Assembly: GCA_937902605.1 (NCBI GenBank)
Contig: CALFNC010000303.1
Location: 1-7,534 of the forward strand
Reading direction: 5' to 3'
DNA: 7,534 bases
Source: an uncultured Acidobacteriota bacterium
GTDB taxonomy: Bacteria > Acidobacteriota > Thermoanaerobaculia > UBA5066
This document shows positions 6,038 through 7,534 of this stretch, piece after piece. The translations under genes were made by a program, and so were the position numbers. How positions within the stretch are numbered: position 1 is the stretch's first letter; each line of letters begins with the position of its first letter. Below the pieces are notes generated by a model. The model searched no databases. It saw only the letters and a list, made by a program, of their open reading frames with translations, and was not told the origin of the DNA.

Positions 6038-7321
6038 TCAGACCCAGCCGCGGTCGTGACAGGCCTTCGCGACGCGGCTGACGGCAATGACGTAGGCCGC
6101 GTCCCGCATGTAGAGCTTCTGCTTCTTCGCGAGGTCGGCCACCGCATGGAAGGCCGACGTCATCTTGACGTCCAGCTTTCCGAGGACCTCGTCCTGTTCC
6201 CAGAAGTAGTTCATGTTGCTCTGAACCTGCTCGAAGTAGCTGCACGTGACGCCGCCGGCATTTGCGAGAAAGTCGGGGAGGACGAAGATACCGCGCTCCT
6301 GGATGACTTTGTCGGCCTCCGGAGTCGTGGGGCCGTTCGCGCCTTCGGCGATCACCTTCACGCGGTCCTTGATCTTCCGCGCCGTCTCTCCGGTCACCTG
6401 GTTTTCCAGAGCCGACGGGATCAGGATGTCCACGTTCTGCTCGATCCAGGCGTCGCCCGGAAGGATCTCGTATCCCAGCTTCGCTGCCTTCTCCTTGTCG
6501 ATGCCCCCGAAGCGGTCCGTGATGCCGAGGAGCGCGTCGGGATCGACTCCAGTCTCGTTCCGGAAGCAGTACGCCGTCTGGTCGGCCTGGTCCCACGAGG
6601 AGACGGCGATGACCTTTCCGCCCAGCTTCAGGTAGAGCCGGATCGCGTACTGCGCCACGTTCCCGAAGCCCTGCACGCTGGCCAGGGTCTTGTCGACCTT
6701 CAGGCCGAGCAGCCGGAGCGCCTCGCGCAACGCGAAGACGAGGCCGTAGCCCGTGGCCTCGGTTCGCCCGAGAGAGCCCCCCATCCCCACCGGTTTTCCG
6801 GTGATGAAACCCGGCTCTCTGGCGCCGCGGATCACCTCGAACTCGTCGAGCATCCAGAGCATGTGCTGGGGCGTCGTCATCACGTCGGGCGCCGGCACGT
6901 CCACCGCCGAGCCGACGTTCCGCGAGATCTGCCGCACCCAGCCCCGGCAGATCTGCTCTTGCTCGCGCGCGCTCAGGTTGTGGGGGTCGCAGATGACGCC
7001 GCCCTTCGCCCCACCCAGCGGGATGTCCACGACCGAGCACTTCCACGTCATCCACATTGCAAGGGCCCGCACCGTGTCGATCGTCTCCTGCGGGTGGAAC
7101 CGGATCCCTCCCTTGGACGGGCCTCGGGCGTCGTTGTGCTGGACGCGGAACCCACGGAAAACCTTCACGCCTCCGTCGTCCATATGCACCGGAATGCCGA
7201 AGTGGAACTCGCGCAGAGGCCACCTCAGAAGCTCGCGCGTGGCGCCGTCCAGCCCCAGGATGTCCGCGGATTTGTCGAACTGCGACTGCGCCATCTCGAA
7301 CGGATTGAACGCACTTTTCAT
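6038..7321 (-). CDS. gdhA: Glutamate dehydrogenase (Glu/Leu/Phe/Val dehydrogenase family), 427 aa
   Basis: Catalyses reversible oxidative deamination of glutamate to 2-oxoglutarate and ammonia with NAD(P), in the cytoplasm. The 427 residues match the usual ~420-residue hexameric bacterial/archaeal enzymes. Family motifs: GPSKGGIRFHP (Lys70), MTWKCSVVDIPLGGAKGG containing Lys94 and the catalytic-site Lys106, PAPDVMTTPQHM with Asp146, GGSLGRTEATGYG (181-193), the Rossmann turn VQGFGNVAQYA (216-226), AEGANGPTTPEA (325-336), and LPDFLANAGGVTCSYFEQVQ (348-367) with Ser361. The end of the second Rossmann strand reads VIAVSSWDQADQ, not the common VSDS/T, so NAD versus NADP preference cannot be read with confidence. 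The start at 7321 is preferred over a GTG at 7393 because of a good ribosome binding site and because the added residues look non-coding. It is probably the first gene of a run with the two PPDK_N genes. The symbol is a family-level choice. Confidence 0.96.
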   Translation of the reverse strand: MKSAFNPFEMAQSQFDKSADILGLDGATRELLRWPLREFHFGIPVHMDDGGVKVFRGFRVQHNDARGPSKGGIRFHPQETIDTVRALAMWMTWKCSVVDIPLGGAKGGVICDPHNLSAREQEQICRGWVRQISRNVGSAVDVPAPDVMTTPQHMLWMLDEFEVIRGAREPGFITGKPVGMGGSLGRTEATGYGLVFALREALRLLGLKVDKTLASVQGFGNVAQYAIRLYLKLGGKVIAVSSWDQADQTAYCFRNETGVDPDALLGITDRFGGIDKEKAAKLGYEILPGDAWIEQNVDILIPSALENQVTGETARKIKDRVKVIAEGANGPTTPEADKVIQERGIFVLPDFLANAGGVTCSYFEQVQSNMNYFWEQDEVLGKLDVKMTSAFHAVADLAKKQKLYMRDAAYVIAVSRVAKACHDRGWV

Positions 7322-7406
7322 CGGGAATCTCCCTCTCTTGTCTTGTCGTCGTGTGTCCGCCGGGAGGGCCGGAACGCGGCGCCCTCTTCGCACCGGATCA
7401 TCGCCG
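7322..7406. other. 85-bp gap upstream of glutamate dehydrogenase
   Basis: This stretch separates the end of the upstream minus-strand reading frame from glutamate dehydrogenase. Beyond the ribosome binding site I see no convincing promoter, operator or terminator. It is the longest non-coding stretch in the window and so the likeliest place for a promoter of the glutamate dehydrogenase run, unless that run is read through from the gene upstream. Confidence 0.4.
7328..7336 (-). promoter_or_regulatory. Ribosome binding site of the glutamate dehydrogenase gene
   Basis: The minus strand reads AGAGGGAGA, with the core GGGAG ending 7 nt before the ATG at 7321. This is the best Shine-Dalgarno match among the three minus-strand starts whose upstream sequence is in the window, and it decides the start codon in favour of MKSAFNPFEMA. 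Confidence 0.75.
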
Positions 7407-7534
7407 TCATTTTACCCGCCAGTCCCCCCGGCGCCGGGATGACGGCGTCTTCTTCGGCGTCAAGGAGGCGCTCGCGCGTACCCCCTCGCGCAACGCCTCG
7501 AAGACGGCGCGGTGCCCGTCCGCGTTCCAGTGCA
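7407..7534 (-). CDS. C-terminal end of an unidentified protein, possibly an SGNH/GDSL-type hydrolase (partial)
   Basis: On the minus strand a frame enters from beyond the window edge and ends at TGA 7407-7409, giving 41 visible codons. The first residues are HWNADGHRAVFEAL. This resembles the C-terminal block of SGNH/GDSL esterases and related O-acetyltransferase-like proteins, in which the catalytic His sits in a D-x-x-H-x-N-x-x-G-H context near the end. The partial codon before the His ends in TG (Leu, Met or Val), which fits D-L-H. The rest is a basic tail (KKTPSSRRRGDW). The assignment rests on about 14 residues, so it is tentative. The other two minus-strand frames here look like non-coding Arg-rich translation. 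It reads in the same direction as glutamate dehydrogenase and ends 85 bp before it. Confidence 0.45.
   Translation of the reverse strand, partial: HWNADGHRAVFEALREGVRASASLTPKKTPSSRRRGDWRVK

Noticed and set aside
5715..7223. 502-codon minus-strand frame spanning the 585-residue and glutamate dehydrogenase genes
   Set aside because: It overlaps two recognised genes in another phase and is Arg/Gly-rich without motifs.
7322..7393. Longer start (GTG at 7393) for glutamate dehydrogenase
   Set aside because: The 24 extra residues are Arg-rich and unlike the family N-terminus; the ATG at 7321 has a well-placed GGGAG.
7409..7414. TAAAAT on the minus strand as a -10 promoter box for glutamate dehydrogenase
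   Set aside because: No -35-like hexamer at 16-18 bp spacing (the bases there are GC-only), so the match could be chance.
7427..7438. 12-bp perfect palindrome CCCGGCGCCGGG
   Set aside because: No loop and no following T-run in either direction, and it lies inside the partial reading frame; expected by chance in such GC-rich DNA.

Overview
The window is high-GC bacterial DNA, almost wholly coding, and is dominated by three related but divergent proteins built on the ATP-binding (PPDK_N / ATP-grasp) half of phosphoenolpyruvate synthase, next to a glutamate dehydrogenase gene. Gene style and domain types suggest a high-GC environmental bacterium such as an Acidobacteriota or deltaproteobacterial-type lineage. 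That placement is an impression from protein style only; no rRNA or marker gene is present.

Layout: (1) positions 1-1123, plus strand: the C-terminal part of a large PEP/pyruvate-binding-domain protein whose start lies before the window. (2) 1074-4265, minus strand: a 1063-residue protein with an N-terminal GAF-like sensor segment, a helical middle, a PPDK_N ATP-binding domain, a conserved GRWGS/GTHFF module and a C-terminal minimal-nucleotidyltransferase-like domain. Its 3' end overlaps the plus-strand gene tail-to-tail by 50 bp. (3) 4262-6019, minus: a compact 585-residue paralogue with only the PPDK_N domain and the GRWGS/GSHFF module; its stop codon overlaps the start of the 1063-residue gene in an ATGA junction. 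(4) 6038-7321, minus: a complete 427-residue glutamate dehydrogenase with a good ribosome binding site. (5) 7407-7534, minus: the last 41 codons of an upstream gene, possibly an SGNH/GDSL-type hydrolase.

The minus-strand genes read glutamate dehydrogenase, then the 585-residue protein (18 bp gap), then the 1063-residue protein (4 bp overlap), so they are probably one transcription unit. The PEP-synthase-like proteins keep the ATP-grasp signatures (GGK, RSSSLLED, D/E-I-E-F, LQxRP). They lack both the canonical phosphohistidine domain motif and the PEP/pyruvate barrel of true PEP synthase. In their place all three have a shared module with two invariant blocks, GRWGS and G-S/T-H-F-F. A plain 'phosphoenolpyruvate synthase' label would therefore be misleading. 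An ATP-dependent phosphotransfer or regulatory role tied to glutamate / 2-oxoglutarate metabolism is possible but is inference. I saw no RNA genes, mobile elements, CRISPR arrays, notable repeats or convincing terminators.
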